Origin: Chryseobacterium oncorhynchi
Lineage (GTDB): Bacteria > Bacteroidota > Bacteroidia > Flavobacteriales > Weeksellaceae
Reading direction: 5' to 3'
Length of the DNA: 64,000 nucleotides
NCBI RefSeq assembly: GCF_002899895.1
Contig: NZ_PPEI02000005.1
Coordinates: forward strand, 310,001-374,000
Shown one piece after another: positions 1 through 9,323 of the stretch. A model generated the notes under the pieces. That model had not been told where the DNA came from and ran no database searches. It saw nothing but the letters and a program-made list of their open reading frames with translations. How positions within the stretch are numbered: the stretch's first letter is position 1; every line of letters begins with the position of its first letter. The translations under genes were made by a program, and so were the position numbers.

Positions 1-1
1 A

Positions 2-694
2 AGAGATTTCACTCCAAAATTCCATGAGTTATTACAAGACTTCTTAAAAACATTCCCTGCAAGATTTAAAGAATTCGGTACTTTACTAGAAAGAAACAGA
101 ATCTTTATGGACAGAACCATCGGTACAGGAGCTATTTCTGCCGAAAGAGCATTAAGCTACGGTTTCACAGGTCCAAACCTACGTGCAGCAGGCGTAGATT
201 ATGATGTAAGAGTTGCAGAACCTTATTCATCATACGAAGATTTCGACTTTATTATTCCTGTAGGAACTTCAGGAGATACTTATGACCGTTTCATGGTTCG
301 TCAACAAGAAATCTGGGAATCCCTTAAAATCATCAATCAAGCATACGACAACCTTCCGGAAGGACCATTCCACGCGGATGTTCCTGACTTCTATCTTCCT
401 GAAAAGGCTGATGTATATCAGAAAATGGAAGCATTGATCTACCATTTCAAAATTGTAATGGGAGAAACTGATGTACCGAAAGGAGAAGTTTACCACGCTG
501 TAGAGGGTGGAAACGGAGAATTAGGATTCTATCTTGTAAGTGATGGAGGAAGAAGCCCTTACAGACTTCACTTCAGAAGACCATGTTTCATCTACTATCA
601 GGCATACCCTGAAATGATTACAGGTTCTGTAATTTCAGATGCCATTGTAACGATGTGTAGTATGAATATTATTGCGGGAGAATTAGACGCATAA
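2..694 (+). CDS. nuoD: NADH-quinone oxidoreductase subunit D, 3' part
   Basis: The gene starts left of the window. The frame is open from base 2 and ends at TAA 692-694, giving the last 230 residues. NuoD is the 49-kDa subunit of the peripheral arm of complex I. With NuoB it forms the quinone-binding pocket. Visible family motifs are RTIGTGAIS and GFTGPNLRAAG, and the conserved C-terminal run ending in AGELDA. It is the first visible gene of a + strand nuo operon. A 96-bp spacer separates it from nuoE. Confidence 0.97.
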   Translation, partial: RDFTPKFHELLQDFLKTFPARFKEFGTLLERNRIFMDRTIGTGAISAERALSYGFTGPNLRAAGVDYDVRVAEPYSSYEDFDFIIPVGTSGDTYDRFMVRQQEIWESLKIINQAYDNLPEGPFHADVPDFYLPEKADVYQKMEALIYHFKIVMGETDVPKGEVYHAVEGGNGELGFYLVSDGGRSPYRLHFRRPCFIYYQAYPEMITGSVISDAIVTMCSMNIIAGELDA

Positions 695-790
695 CAATTG
701 TAAAAAGTACCATTGTAAAATATATTCATGATTTTGCAATGATCAAATAAATAAGTCATTAGTACATCGTACAATAATACATTAAAAAAA

Positions 791-1300
791 ATGAGCGAAA
801 CAATAGCTTTTAAACCGGAAAGTTTAGCACAGGTACATAAAATTATCGCAAGATACCCTGAAGGAAGACAAAAGTCTGCCCTTCTTCCTGTACTTCACTT
901 AGCACAGAAAGAATTCGGAGGATGGTTAGATGTTCCTGTGATGGATTATGTTGCAGAACTATTAAGTATCCAACCAATTGAGGTATATGAAGTGGCTACT
1001 TTCTATACGATGTTTAATATGAAGCCGGTGGGTAAATATGTATTGGAAGTTTGCAGAACAGGACCTTGTATGGTTTGTGGAAGCGAAAAGATCCTTGACC
1101 ATATCAGAACCAAACTGAACATTAAGGATGGAGAAACTACTGAAGACGGTATGTTTACATTAAAACCAGCTGAATGTCTTGGAGCTTGTGGATATGCACC
1201 AATGTTACAACTAGGTAAGTTCTTCCATGAAAATTTAACGATAGAAAAAGTAGACGAAATCCTTGAACTTTGCAGACAAGGACAACTTGCTTTAGACTAA
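791..1300 (+). CDS. nuoE: NADH-quinone oxidoreductase subunit E (24 kDa, 2Fe-2S)
   Basis: 169 residues, the usual length for NuoE. It is a thioredoxin-fold subunit of the NADH-oxidising module and pairs with NuoF. Cluster N1a ligands are visible as C88 and C93 (EVCRTGPCMVCG) and C129 and C133 (CLGACGYAP). The ATG at 791 follows an A-rich stretch, and no Shine-Dalgarno sequence is needed in this phylum. It lies between nuoD and nuoF in the same orientation, so a cotranscribed electron-input module is expected. Confidence 0.97.
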   Translation: MSETIAFKPESLAQVHKIIARYPEGRQKSALLPVLHLAQKEFGGWLDVPVMDYVAELLSIQPIEVYEVATFYTMFNMKPVGKYVLEVCRTGPCMVCGSEKILDHIRTKLNIKDGETTEDGMFTLKPAECLGACGYAPMLQLGKFFHENLTIEKVDEILELCRQGQLALD

Positions 1301-1396
1301 TAAAGATTTTGAATCCAGGATTTAAAATCAGTTAATTTTTAAAATAATTATAAAAAGCTAGCGGCCACAAACCAACAGCTAAAAGCATAATAAACA

Positions 1397-2755
1397 ATGA
1401 GTAAAAAACTTTTACTTAAAGACGCACATATAGAAGGTATCCGCTACTTTGAAACGTACCGTAAACAGGGAGGTTACACTGCAGCTGAGAAAGCCTTGAA
1501 GATGACTCCGGACGAAATTCTTGAAGAAGTAAAAGCTTCAGGACTAAGAGGACGTGGTGGAGCTGGATTCCCAACAGGGATGAAATGGAGCTTTTTGGCA
1601 AAACCAGAAGGCGTTCCAAGACACCTTGTGGTAAATGCTGATGAATCTGAGCCTGGAACTTTCAAAGACAGATATTTGATGGAATTTCTTCCTCATTTAT
1701 TGATTGAAGGAATGCTTATCTCATCTTTTACTTTAGGTTCAAATGTTTCTTATATCTATATCCGTGGAGAATATTCATGGATTCCGGATATTTTAGAAGA
1801 AGCAATTGAAGAAGCTAAAGCAGCAGGATTTTTAGGTAAAAATATCTTAGGAACAGGTTACGATTTGGAAATCTATGTTCAGAGAGGTGGTGGAGCTTAT
1901 ATCTGTGGTGAAGAAACTGCATTGCTTGAATCCCTTGAAGGAAAAAGAGGAAATCCAAGATTAAAACCGCCATTCCCGGCTGTAAAAGGACTTTGGGAAA
2001 GACCAACAGTGGTAAACAATGTTGAGTCTATCGCGGCAATCGTTCCAATCATTGATATTACAGGTGCTGAATATGCAAAAATCGGGGTGGGAAGATCTAC
2101 AGGTACGAAATTGATTTCTGCTTGTGGAAACATCAACAAACCGGGGGTATACGAAATCGATATGACCATCACTGTAGAAGAATTTATCTACTCTGATGAA
2201 TATTGTGGTGGTATTAAAGACGGAAAAAAATTAAAGGCTTGTATTCCTGGAGGAAGTTCTGTTCCTATCGTTCCAGCTAATTTATTGTTGAGAACCGTGA
2301 ACGGAGAGCCAAGATATATGAACTATGAATCATTGGCAGATGGTGGTTTTGCTACCGGAACCATGATGGGATCAGGAGGTTTCATCGTATTGGATGAAGA
2401 CCAGTGTATCGTAGAACACACCATGACATTGGCGAGATTTTATCACCATGAAAGTTGTGGACAGTGTACACCTTGCCGTGAAGGAACGGGATGGATGCAC
2501 AAGATTTTGAAGAAAATCGAGAAAGGAGAAGGAAAAATGGAAGATATCGACCTACTTTGGGATATCCAGAGAAAAATCGAAGGAAATACAATCTGTCCAT
2601 TAGGTGATGCAGCAGCTTGGCCGGTTGCAGCAGCAATTCGTCACTTCAGAGATGAATTCGAGTGGCATGTGAAAAACCCAGAGTTGTCTCAGACTCAAAA
2701 TTATGGATTGGCACATTATGCAGATCCTATCCCAGCTGTTGAAAAAAATGCTTAG
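1397..2755 (+). CDS. nuoF: NADH-quinone oxidoreductase subunit F (51 kDa, NADH/FMN site)
   Basis: 452 residues. This subunit oxidises NADH through FMN and passes electrons to cluster N3. Visible are the NADH-binding glycine loop RGRGGAGFPTG (residues 51-61), the FMN-site segment GGGAYICGEETALLESLEG (about 163-181) and the 4Fe-4S ligands in SCGQCTPC (about 353-360), with the last cysteine in NTICPLGDAA near residue 400. The 96-bp spacer from nuoE shows 7-base periodicity just before the start. The next gene starts 5 bp after the stop codon. Confidence 0.97.
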   Translation: MSKKLLLKDAHIEGIRYFETYRKQGGYTAAEKALKMTPDEILEEVKASGLRGRGGAGFPTGMKWSFLAKPEGVPRHLVVNADESEPGTFKDRYLMEFLPHLLIEGMLISSFTLGSNVSYIYIRGEYSWIPDILEEAIEEAKAAGFLGKNILGTGYDLEIYVQRGGGAYICGEETALLESLEGKRGNPRLKPPFPAVKGLWERPTVVNNVESIAAIVPIIDITGAEYAKIGVGRSTGTKLISACGNINKPGVYEIDMTITVEEFIYSDEYCGGIKDGKKLKACIPGGSSVPIVPANLLLRTVNGEPRYMNYESLADGGFATGTMMGSGGFIVLDEDQCIVEHTMTLARFYHHESCGQCTPCREGTGWMHKILKKIEKGEGKMEDIDLLWDIQRKIEGNTICPLGDAAAWPVAAAIRHFRDEFEWHVKNPELSQTQNYGLAHYADPIPAVEKNA

Positions 2756-2760
2756 TTAAA

Positions 2761-3672
2761 ATGAAGAAGTTATTAGTTGTTGGCTTAATGATGTCGAATT
2801 TTGTGTTTGCACAGAATAAGAAAACAGATACTGCAAACTATAATAGATCCGTTGAAGAGGATTTATCATATGTAGCGAGTGAGAAACAGCAGATTAAAGC
2901 TGAAAAAAAGGAAAAGCCTAATCCATTAAGTAAGAAAGGTCAGGTTTTCGTTTTTTATGGTTGGAACAGAGCTGCTTATAGTAATTCTGACATCCACTTT
3001 ACGGGAAACGGGTACGATTTTCAATTGAATAATGTAACAGCACAAGACAGACCTACAAAATTTGGAATCGTTTATTTTGATCCAAGTTGGTTTACCGTAA
3101 CGCAGTATAATTTCAGAATAGGGTATTTTATTAAAGATAATTTAGCACTTGTTTTAGGGATTGATCACATGAAATATGTGATGGATCAAAATCAAACTGT
3201 TAACTTTAAAGGACATATTTCAGATCCTGAATATGCAGGAATGGTACAAAACGGACAGGTAAATCTGGCAGATGAGAAGTTCCTTACTTTTGAACATACA
3301 GACGGATTAAACTATGAAAATTTAGGTCTTGAGAAATACAAAAATCTTATTCATAAGAAAAATATAGATTTAGTATGGTCTTACGGAGCCGGGATCGGGT
3401 TCATGTTTCCGAAAAGTAATGTAAAACTTTTTGGAAATGAAAGAAGTGACCGTTTTCATGTTGCTGGGATGGGAACCGATATCAGATCCAGTCTTAACCT
3501 AGTTTTCTGGAAAAACTGGATGCTTAGAGTAGAAGGAAAAGCTGGTTATATTAATATGTGGGATATTAAAACTACATTAAATAACAAACCTGATAAAGCA
3601 CGCCAGGATTTCGTTTTCGGACAAGTTCTAGCAGGAATTGGATATACATTTAATACAAAGAAATATAAATAA
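2761..3672 (+). CDS. outer-membrane beta-barrel protein inserted in the nuo operon
   Basis: 303 residues with a signal peptide (MKKLLVVGLMMSNFVFAQ, cleavage near residue 17) and a charged linker (about 20-60, rich in K and E). The remainder has alternating aromatic strands typical of a small outer-membrane beta-barrel (GKAGYINMW, GQVLAGIGYTF). It starts 5 bp after nuoF and ends 41 bp before nuoG, so it should be cotranscribed with complex I. It has no resemblance to any Nuo subunit and no recognised catalytic motif. The link to complex I is positional only. Confidence 0.85.
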   Translation: MKKLLVVGLMMSNFVFAQNKKTDTANYNRSVEEDLSYVASEKQQIKAEKKEKPNPLSKKGQVFVFYGWNRAAYSNSDIHFTGNGYDFQLNNVTAQDRPTKFGIVYFDPSWFTVTQYNFRIGYFIKDNLALVLGIDHMKYVMDQNQTVNFKGHISDPEYAGMVQNGQVNLADEKFLTFEHTDGLNYENLGLEKYKNLIHKKNIDLVWSYGAGIGFMFPKSNVKLFGNERSDRFHVAGMGTDIRSSLNLVFWKNWMLRVEGKAGYINMWDIKTTLNNKPDKARQDFVFGQVLAGIGYTFNTKKYK

Positions 3673-3683
3673 CAAAGCCTATT

Positions 3684-3711
3684 GCTTAACGCATAAAGCT
3701 TAAAGCATATC
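3684..3711 (+). repeat. heptanucleotide-periodic leader before nuoG
   Basis: Four consecutive 7-base units (GCTTAAC, GCATAAA, GCTTAAA, GCATATC) end 2 bp before the nuoG ATG. The same 7-base periodicity with different unit sequences precedes nuoH, nuoI, nuoN and rsmD. Its function is unknown. Confidence 0.6.
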
Positions 3712-3713
3712 AT

Positions 3714-4712
3714 ATGAGCGAAGAAGTTAAAAAATTCAAAATAACTATAGACGGACAGACTGCTGAAGTGATGCCTGGTACTTCCATTTTGGAGGCTGCA
3801 AGACAAATTGGTGGTAAATCTGTACCTCCTGCTATGTGCTACTACAGCAAATTGGAGACCAGTGGAGGGAGATGTAGAACTTGTCTTGTAGAAGTTTCTA
3901 AGGGATCTGAAGCTGATCCGCGTCCTATGCCAAAATTAGTCGCTAGCTGCAGAACTAATGTGATGGACGGTATGGAAGTTAAAAACCTTACTTCTGAGAA
4001 AGCTCAGGAAGGAAGAAAAGCCGTTACCGAATTCTTATTGGTAAATCACCCGCTGGATTGCCCTGTTTGTGATCAGGCTGGAGAATGTCATCTTCAGGAT
4101 TTGGGTTATGAGCACGGAAATCTTCAGACAAGAACTGAATTTGAAAGAAATACTTACGAAGCTGATGATCTTGGACCGAACATCAAATTGAATATGAACC
4201 GTTGTATTCTTTGTGCAAGATGTGTGCTTACAGCAAACCAGCTTACAGAAACAAGAGAACACGGTATTCTTTTCAGAGGAGATCACGCTGAAATTTCAAC
4301 CTATTTAAATAAAGCTTTAGATAATGACTTCATCGGAAACGTTATTGACGTTTGTCCTGTAGGAGCATTAACAGACAGAACAGCTCGTTTTGCAAGCAGA
4401 GTTTGGTTTACAAAACCAATGAACGCTTCTTGTAAGTGTGATAAATGTTCTGGAAAAGCTGTAGTATGGATGAAAGGCGATGAAATTGTAAGAGTAACTG
4501 CAAGAAAAGACCAATGGGGTGAAGTTGAAGAATTCATCTGTGATACTTGCCGTTTCGAAAGAAAAGAACTTTCTGACTGGAACATCGAAGGTCCTAGACA
4601 TATCGACAGACACTCTGTAATTTCATTGAACCACTACGAAAAACCTAAGGATGAACTAAGAGTTTTAGACAATCCTATGGCTAAAGAAATCAGTGAAAAA
4701 GACGAAAAATAA
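3714..4712 (+). CDS. nuoG: NADH-quinone oxidoreductase subunit G, short form
   Basis: 332 residues, far shorter than the E. coli protein (about 900), which carries a large molybdopterin-oxidoreductase-like domain. The Fe-S part is intact. C42, C54, C57 and C79 fit a 2Fe-2S cluster. H112, C116, C119 and C125 fit the His-ligated 4Fe-4S cluster. C164, C167, C170 and C214 fit a second 4Fe-4S cluster. A further cysteine set (C240, C242, C245, C276, C279) marks the start of the truncated domain. The frame ends cleanly with a charged tail and no decayed remnant follows, so I read it as a natural short NuoG. Confidence 0.95.
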   Translation: MSEEVKKFKITIDGQTAEVMPGTSILEAARQIGGKSVPPAMCYYSKLETSGGRCRTCLVEVSKGSEADPRPMPKLVASCRTNVMDGMEVKNLTSEKAQEGRKAVTEFLLVNHPLDCPVCDQAGECHLQDLGYEHGNLQTRTEFERNTYEADDLGPNIKLNMNRCILCARCVLTANQLTETREHGILFRGDHAEISTYLNKALDNDFIGNVIDVCPVGALTDRTARFASRVWFTKPMNASCKCDKCSGKAVVWMKGDEIVRVTARKDQWGEVEEFICDTCRFERKELSDWNIEGPRHIDRHSVISLNHYEKPKDELRVLDNPMAKEISEKDEK

Positions 4713-4758
4713 TTTTAATTAAAAAGACATCAGATTTCAGACATTAGATGACAAACTT

Positions 4759-4793
4759 TCTAATTTCTAACTTCTAATATCTAACATCTATAA
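4759..4793 (+). repeat. heptanucleotide tandem repeat before nuoH
   Basis: Five perfect-length 7-base units of the form TCTAAYN (TCTAATT, TCTAACT, TCTAATA, TCTAACA, TCTATAA), followed by an A-run and the nuoH ATG at 4801. A nearly identical array precedes nuoI. Confidence 0.75.
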
Positions 4794-4800
4794 CAAAAAA

Positions 4801-5865
4801 ATGGATTTACTTACATTTAAACTTATACTTGTATTAGCACTTTTCTTGCTATCGTTAACGATTGCAGCCTACTCTACTTGGGCAGAAAGAAAAGTTGCTT
4901 CTATCATGCAAGATAGAATTGGTCCTAACAGAGCTGGACCTTTCGGACTATTACAGCCTCTTGCTGATGGTGGAAAGTTTTTCTTTAAAGAAGACTTCAC
5001 CCCTGCCAATGCAGAAAGATTCCTATTCGTATTAGGACCTGCTTTGGTAATGTTTATTTCATTAATTACAGGAGCTGTTATTCCTTGGGGTAAAAGTTTA
5101 AATATTGCAGGTACTTCTTTTGATCTTCAGGTTGCCAACATTGATGTTGGTGTACTTTTCATCATCGGAATGGCTTCAATTGGGGTTTATGGAATCATGA
5201 TCGGAGGTTGGGCATCCAACAACAAATATTCATTATTAGGTGCTATCCGTGCTTCTTCTCAGATGATTTCTTATGAATTGGCAATGGGACTAGCACTTCT
5301 TTCTATCATTATGATGTCTGGAAGTTTAGACTTAAAAGAAATTACTGAAAGCCAGACTACCGGAAAATTATGGGGAGTTATTCCTTGGGGTTCTGGTATG
5401 AACTGGAATATTTTCTACCAGCCAATTGCATTCCTTGTTTTCTTTGTAGCTGCTCTGGCAGAAACCAACAGACACCCTTTCGATTTACCTGAGTGTGAAT
5501 CTGAATTGGTAACAGGATACTCTACAGAATACTCTTCCATGAAATTAGGTTTATATATGTTCGGAGAATATGTGAACATGTTTATCTCTAATGCTTTCAT
5601 GGTAGTTCTTTTCTTCGGAGGGTACAACTATCCTGGTATAGAATGGGTAACTCAGAACTGGGGAGAAAATACTGCAGGTATTTTGAGCGTTGTGGCATTC
5701 TTAACGAAGACAGTAATCGGTATTTTGATCTTTATGTGGATCAGATGGACGCTTCCAAGATTCAGATATGATCAGTTAATGCACTTAGGATGGAAAACAT
5801 TGATTCCTATGGCATTGGTAAACCTATTGGTTACAGGAGCTGTAATTTTAGCGTTTGCAAACTAG
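4801..5865 (+). CDS. nuoH: NADH-quinone oxidoreductase subunit H
   Basis: 354 residues, a multi-helix membrane subunit (about 8 transmembrane helices) joining the quinone pocket to the proton-pumping arm. Conserved signatures are WAERKVASIMQDRIGPNRAG near residue 28 and AALAETNRHPFDLPECESEL near residue 217, which carries the acidic loop near the quinone site. Length and motifs match the family. It follows the heptad array at 4759-4793 and is followed by another spacer of 151 bp. Confidence 0.97.
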   Translation: MDLLTFKLILVLALFLLSLTIAAYSTWAERKVASIMQDRIGPNRAGPFGLLQPLADGGKFFFKEDFTPANAERFLFVLGPALVMFISLITGAVIPWGKSLNIAGTSFDLQVANIDVGVLFIIGMASIGVYGIMIGGWASNNKYSLLGAIRASSQMISYELAMGLALLSIIMMSGSLDLKEITESQTTGKLWGVIPWGSGMNWNIFYQPIAFLVFFVAALAETNRHPFDLPECESELVTGYSTEYSSMKLGLYMFGEYVNMFISNAFMVVLFFGGYNYPGIEWVTQNWGENTAGILSVVAFLTKTVIGILIFMWIRWTLPRFRYDQLMHLGWKTLIPMALVNLLVTGAVILAFAN

Positions 5866-5977
5866 AAATTTTGAAAATGAGCTGATTTGAAAATTTGATA
5901 ATGAAATCAAAGCTTTATCTTTAGCCTATCATATTCAATCATCAATATTAAATAATTAAGATAACAGACAGGATTAG

Positions 5978-6012
5978 TCTAAAATCTAACGTCTAACATC
6001 TAATATCTATAA
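5978..6012 (+). repeat. heptanucleotide tandem repeat before nuoI
   Basis: Five 7-base units (TCTAAAA, TCTAACG, TCTAACA, TCTAATA, TCTATAA) ending 4 bp before the nuoI ATG at 6017. The earlier part of the spacer (about 5873-5905) also has 7-base periodicity with TTGAAAA-like units. Confidence 0.75.
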
Positions 6013-6016
6013 TTAA

Positions 6017-6574
6017 ATGAAACTTACAAACAGATCAAAAGTTGTTTCCAATAAAGAAATGACCCTTGCTGAAAAAATCTACTTGCCTGCGATCTTTACA
6101 GGGATGGGGATTACATTTAAGCATGCTGTAAGAACCGTGATAAAGGGTGCTCCCGCAGTATATTCGTATCCGGAAGTACAGAAGCCAAGAACTACCATCT
6201 GGAGAGGTCAGCACGTTTTGAAAAGAGACGAGGAAGGCAGAGAAAGATGTACAGCTTGTGGACTTTGTGCGGTAGCTTGTCCTGCAGAAGCCATTACGAT
6301 GACTGCTTCTGAAAGAACCAAAGAGGAAAAAGGACTTTACAGAGAAGAAAAATATGCTTCAGTATATGAAATCAATATGCTAAGATGTATTTTCTGCGGA
6401 ATGTGTGAAGAAGCTTGTCCTAAATCTGCAATCTATCTTACAGACAGATTGGTAGACGTAGAAACAAACAGAGGTTCTTTTATCTATGGAAAAGATAAAT
6501 TAGTTGAAAAAATAAATGAAAGGATTGACATCACGACAAGACAATCCGAGAAACAAAAAAATGCGGTAAAATAA
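6017..6574 (+). CDS. nuoI: NADH-quinone oxidoreductase subunit I (2x 4Fe-4S)
   Basis: 185 residues. This ferredoxin-like subunit passes electrons through clusters N6a and N6b to the terminal cluster. The two CxxCxxCxxxCP sets are intact: C78, C81, C84, C88 (CTACGLCAVACP) and C124, C127, C130, C134 (CIFCGMCEEACP). Its last base overlaps the nuoJ start (TAATG), which suggests translational coupling. Confidence 0.97.
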   Translation: MKLTNRSKVVSNKEMTLAEKIYLPAIFTGMGITFKHAVRTVIKGAPAVYSYPEVQKPRTTIWRGQHVLKRDEEGRERCTACGLCAVACPAEAITMTASERTKEEKGLYREEKYASVYEINMLRCIFCGMCEEACPKSAIYLTDRLVDVETNRGSFIYGKDKLVEKINERIDITTRQSEKQKNAVK

Positions 6575-7071
6575 TGGATCAGTTTTTATTTTTCTTGGTG
6601 GCTTTTTTAGCAGTGGCTAGTGCAATTTATTTTGTATTCGCAAGAAATCCTCTATATGCTATTTTGTCATTAATTGTAACGATGTTTTCAATTGCCGGAA
6701 TGTACATTCTTTTAAATGCACAATTCCTTGCAATCATCCAGATTATAGTTTACGCAGGTGCCATCATGGTACTTTTCCTTTACATCCTAATGATGCTTAA
6801 TCTTAATAAAGGAGACGAAAGTAAGAAGAACAATACTTTAAAGTTTGTTGGAGTTTTTACAGCAGGTCTTCTTTTACTGGGAGTTTTGGGAGTATTCAGA
6901 GGAGTACAAGATAACCACATTGTAGTAGAGAATGTAGACAGAAGTGTAGGTCTTACTAAAAATCTGGGTAGACTTTTGTTTAATGAATATGTTTTACCGT
7001 TTGAGCTTGCTTCCATCCTAATTTTGGCAGGTATTGTAGGCGCGGTATTAATCGGTAAAAAAGATTTATAA
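6574..7071 (+). CDS. nuoJ: NADH-quinone oxidoreductase subunit J
   Basis: 165 residues with about five hydrophobic helices. It is the membrane subunit next to NuoK and NuoH. The conserved segment QIIVYAGAIMVLFLYILMML, including the helix with a pi-bulge, is present. The ATG overlaps the nuoI stop by one base, and nuoK follows after 4 bp. Confidence 0.96.
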   Translation: MDQFLFFLVAFLAVASAIYFVFARNPLYAILSLIVTMFSIAGMYILLNAQFLAIIQIIVYAGAIMVLFLYILMMLNLNKGDESKKNNTLKFVGVFTAGLLLLGVLGVFRGVQDNHIVVENVDRSVGLTKNLGRLLFNEYVLPFELASILILAGIVGAVLIGKKDL

Positions 7072-7075
7072 AATT

Positions 7076-7405
7076 ATGGGAGAAGTAAATACTTTTATAC
7101 AAAGCATCCCTTTGAATTACTTCATCATTCTTTGTTCAGTATTATTCTGTCTGGGAGTGATGGGAGTATTGCTTAGAAAAAATGCTATTGTGATTCTGGG
7201 CTGTGTAGAGCTTATGCTGAATTCTGTAAACCTTTTGTTGGCAGCATTTTCAGCATATAAAGGAAACGGCGACGGACAACTTTTAGTTTTCTTCATTATG
7301 GTAGTGGCTGCTGCTGAAGTAGCAGTAGGTTTGGCAATTATTGCTATGCTATATAGAAATACCCGTTCTGTAGATGTAAGTATATTTAATAAATTAAGAG
7401 GATAA
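7076..7405 (+). CDS. nuoK: NADH-quinone oxidoreductase subunit K
   Basis: 109 residues and three transmembrane helices, typical of NuoK. The conserved membrane acidic residues are visible in LGCVELMLNSVNLLL and VVAAAEVAVGLAI and are part of the proton-transfer chain. Tight spacing (4 bp from nuoJ, 2 bp to nuoL) fits one transcript. Confidence 0.96.
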   Translation: MGEVNTFIQSIPLNYFIILCSVLFCLGVMGVLLRKNAIVILGCVELMLNSVNLLLAAFSAYKGNGDGQLLVFFIMVVAAAEVAVGLAIIAMLYRNTRSVDVSIFNKLRG

Positions 7406-7407
7406 GA

Positions 7408-9321
7408 ATGGAGAATTTAGTATATGCAATAGTACTTTTACCACTTTTAGGGTTTCTTATTAACGGTTTATTCGGGAAAAATCTTCCAAAAATATTGGTG
7501 GGTTCTTTGGCAACGGCAGCAGTATTCGGATCTTTCTGTATCGCTGTAAGTCTTTTCATGAATTTTAATTCTGAAAGCCAGCCTGTAATCGTAAAAGCTT
7601 TTGAATGGTTTAGAGTAAATGGAGTACAAATTAATTTTGGATTCCAGATTGATCAGCTTTCATTAATGATGGTGATGATCATTACGGGTATCGGTTCACT
7701 GATCCACTTATACTCTATCGGATATATGAGTCATGATAAAGGGTTCTATAAGTTTTTTACTTACCTGAATCTTTTCATCTTCTCAATGTTACTTTTAGTA
7801 ATGGGAAGCAACTACCTTATCTTATTCATCGGATGGGAAGGAGTAGGTCTTTGTTCTTACCTATTGATCGGATTCTGGTATACCAATGAAGAATACGGTA
7901 AAGCGGCAAGAAAAGCTTTCATCATGAACAGAATTGGTGACCTTGCATTATTGATCGGTATCTTTATGATTGCTGCTCAAACCAATGCTGTAGATTACCT
8001 TTCAGTAGCAGAAAATGCTTCAAAATTTGAATTAGACGGAACAGTGATTATCTTTATCACAGCGAGTTTATTCATCGGTGCTACCGGTAAATCTGCTCAG
8101 GTTCCATTATATACTTGGTTACCGGATGCAATGGCAGGACCAACTCCTGTATCAGCGTTAATCCACGCAGCAACGATGGTAACTGCCGGGATCTATTTGG
8201 TAGTAAGATCAAACTTCTTATTTACTTTAGCTCCAACAGTACAAGGAGGAATTCTATTAATCGGATTCTTAACTGCAGCTTTAGCAGGATTCTATGCACT
8301 ACGTCAAAACGATATCAAAAAAGTATTGGCATACTCTACTGTTTCACAACTTGGGTTTATGTTCATTGCTTTAGGTCTTGGAGCGTATACAACAGCAATG
8401 TTCCACGTAATGACGCACGCATTCTTCAAAGCTTTATTATTCTTAGGTGCAGGTTCTGTAATCCACGCAATGAGCAACGAACAGGATATGCGTTTCATGG
8501 GAGGTCTTAAAAAATATATTCCTCTTACACACGCTACATTCCTTATCGGAACATTAGCCATCTCAGGTTTCCCTTTACTTTCAGGGATGATCTCTAAAGA
8601 CGAAATTTTAGTAGCAGCTTTCGCTAAAAATCCAATCTATTGGGTAATCTTATTTGTTTTAGCGGCAATGACTGCAACATATATGTTCAGACTGTATTAT
8701 TTGACATTCCATGGAGAATTCAGAGGTACTGAAGAGCAAAAACACCACTTACATGAAAGCCCAACTAATATGACATTACCATTGATCGTATTGGCAATCC
8801 TTTCTGTAGTTGGAGGTTTTATCAACTTGCCACACTTCATCGGACACGGGCACTATGCTAAACTGATGGAATGGTTGAAGCCTGTTCTTACGGAACAAAG
8901 CTACAGTCAGATGGAAGCTACTCTTTCAGGAGTACCTTTCAATACTGAAATGATCTTATTAGCTGCTACAGTACTTATGTTCTTCTCTGTATGGTTTATC
9001 GTTAGAAATACCTACGTGAAGAAGAAAAAAATGGCTATTGCAGAAGAAAGTTATACCGGATGGGAAAAGCTTTCTGCTAAGAAATTATACGTTGACGAAC
9101 TTTACAACGCATTGATTGTAAAAACTGTTGAAGGATTAGGACGCGGAGGAAAAATGTTTGATAAGGGTATCTTAGACCGTTTTGTAAACTTTGTAGGTGA
9201 TGGTGCTGAAGACAGCGGAAAAGCTATGAAGCGTGTACAGAATGGAAATGTAGAGACATATATCCTTATCATGTCTTTAGCGGTGGGAATTATATTAATT
9301 GTTAACTTTTTATTACAATAA
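7408..9321 (+). CDS. nuoL: NADH-quinone oxidoreductase subunit L
   Basis: 637 residues, an antiporter-like proton-pumping subunit at the distal end of the membrane arm. Core motifs are FIGWEGVGLCSYLLIGFWY (about 140-158), the lysine-bearing TGKSAQVPLYTWLPDAM and the helix-broken segment TPVSALIHAATMVTAGIY. The C-terminal extension after residue 490 corresponds to the lateral helix region that braces NuoM and NuoN. It is separated from nuoM by 2 bp. Confidence 0.97.
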   Translation: MENLVYAIVLLPLLGFLINGLFGKNLPKILVGSLATAAVFGSFCIAVSLFMNFNSESQPVIVKAFEWFRVNGVQINFGFQIDQLSLMMVMIITGIGSLIHLYSIGYMSHDKGFYKFFTYLNLFIFSMLLLVMGSNYLILFIGWEGVGLCSYLLIGFWYTNEEYGKAARKAFIMNRIGDLALLIGIFMIAAQTNAVDYLSVAENASKFELDGTVIIFITASLFIGATGKSAQVPLYTWLPDAMAGPTPVSALIHAATMVTAGIYLVVRSNFLFTLAPTVQGGILLIGFLTAALAGFYALRQNDIKKVLAYSTVSQLGFMFIALGLGAYTTAMFHVMTHAFFKALLFLGAGSVIHAMSNEQDMRFMGGLKKYIPLTHATFLIGTLAISGFPLLSGMISKDEILVAAFAKNPIYWVILFVLAAMTATYMFRLYYLTFHGEFRGTEEQKHHLHESPTNMTLPLIVLAILSVVGGFINLPHFIGHGHYAKLMEWLKPVLTEQSYSQMEATLSGVPFNTEMILLAATVLMFFSVWFIVRNTYVKKKKMAIAEESYTGWEKLSAKKLYVDELYNALIVKTVEGLGRGGKMFDKGILDRFVNFVGDGAEDSGKAMKRVQNGNVETYILIMSLAVGIILIVNFLLQ

Positions 9322-9323
9322 TA

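Noticed and set aside
1897-2172. Antisense open frame within nuoF
   Set aside because: It is a shadow frame opposite highly conserved NADH/FMN-binding codons, with no promoter or family resemblance.
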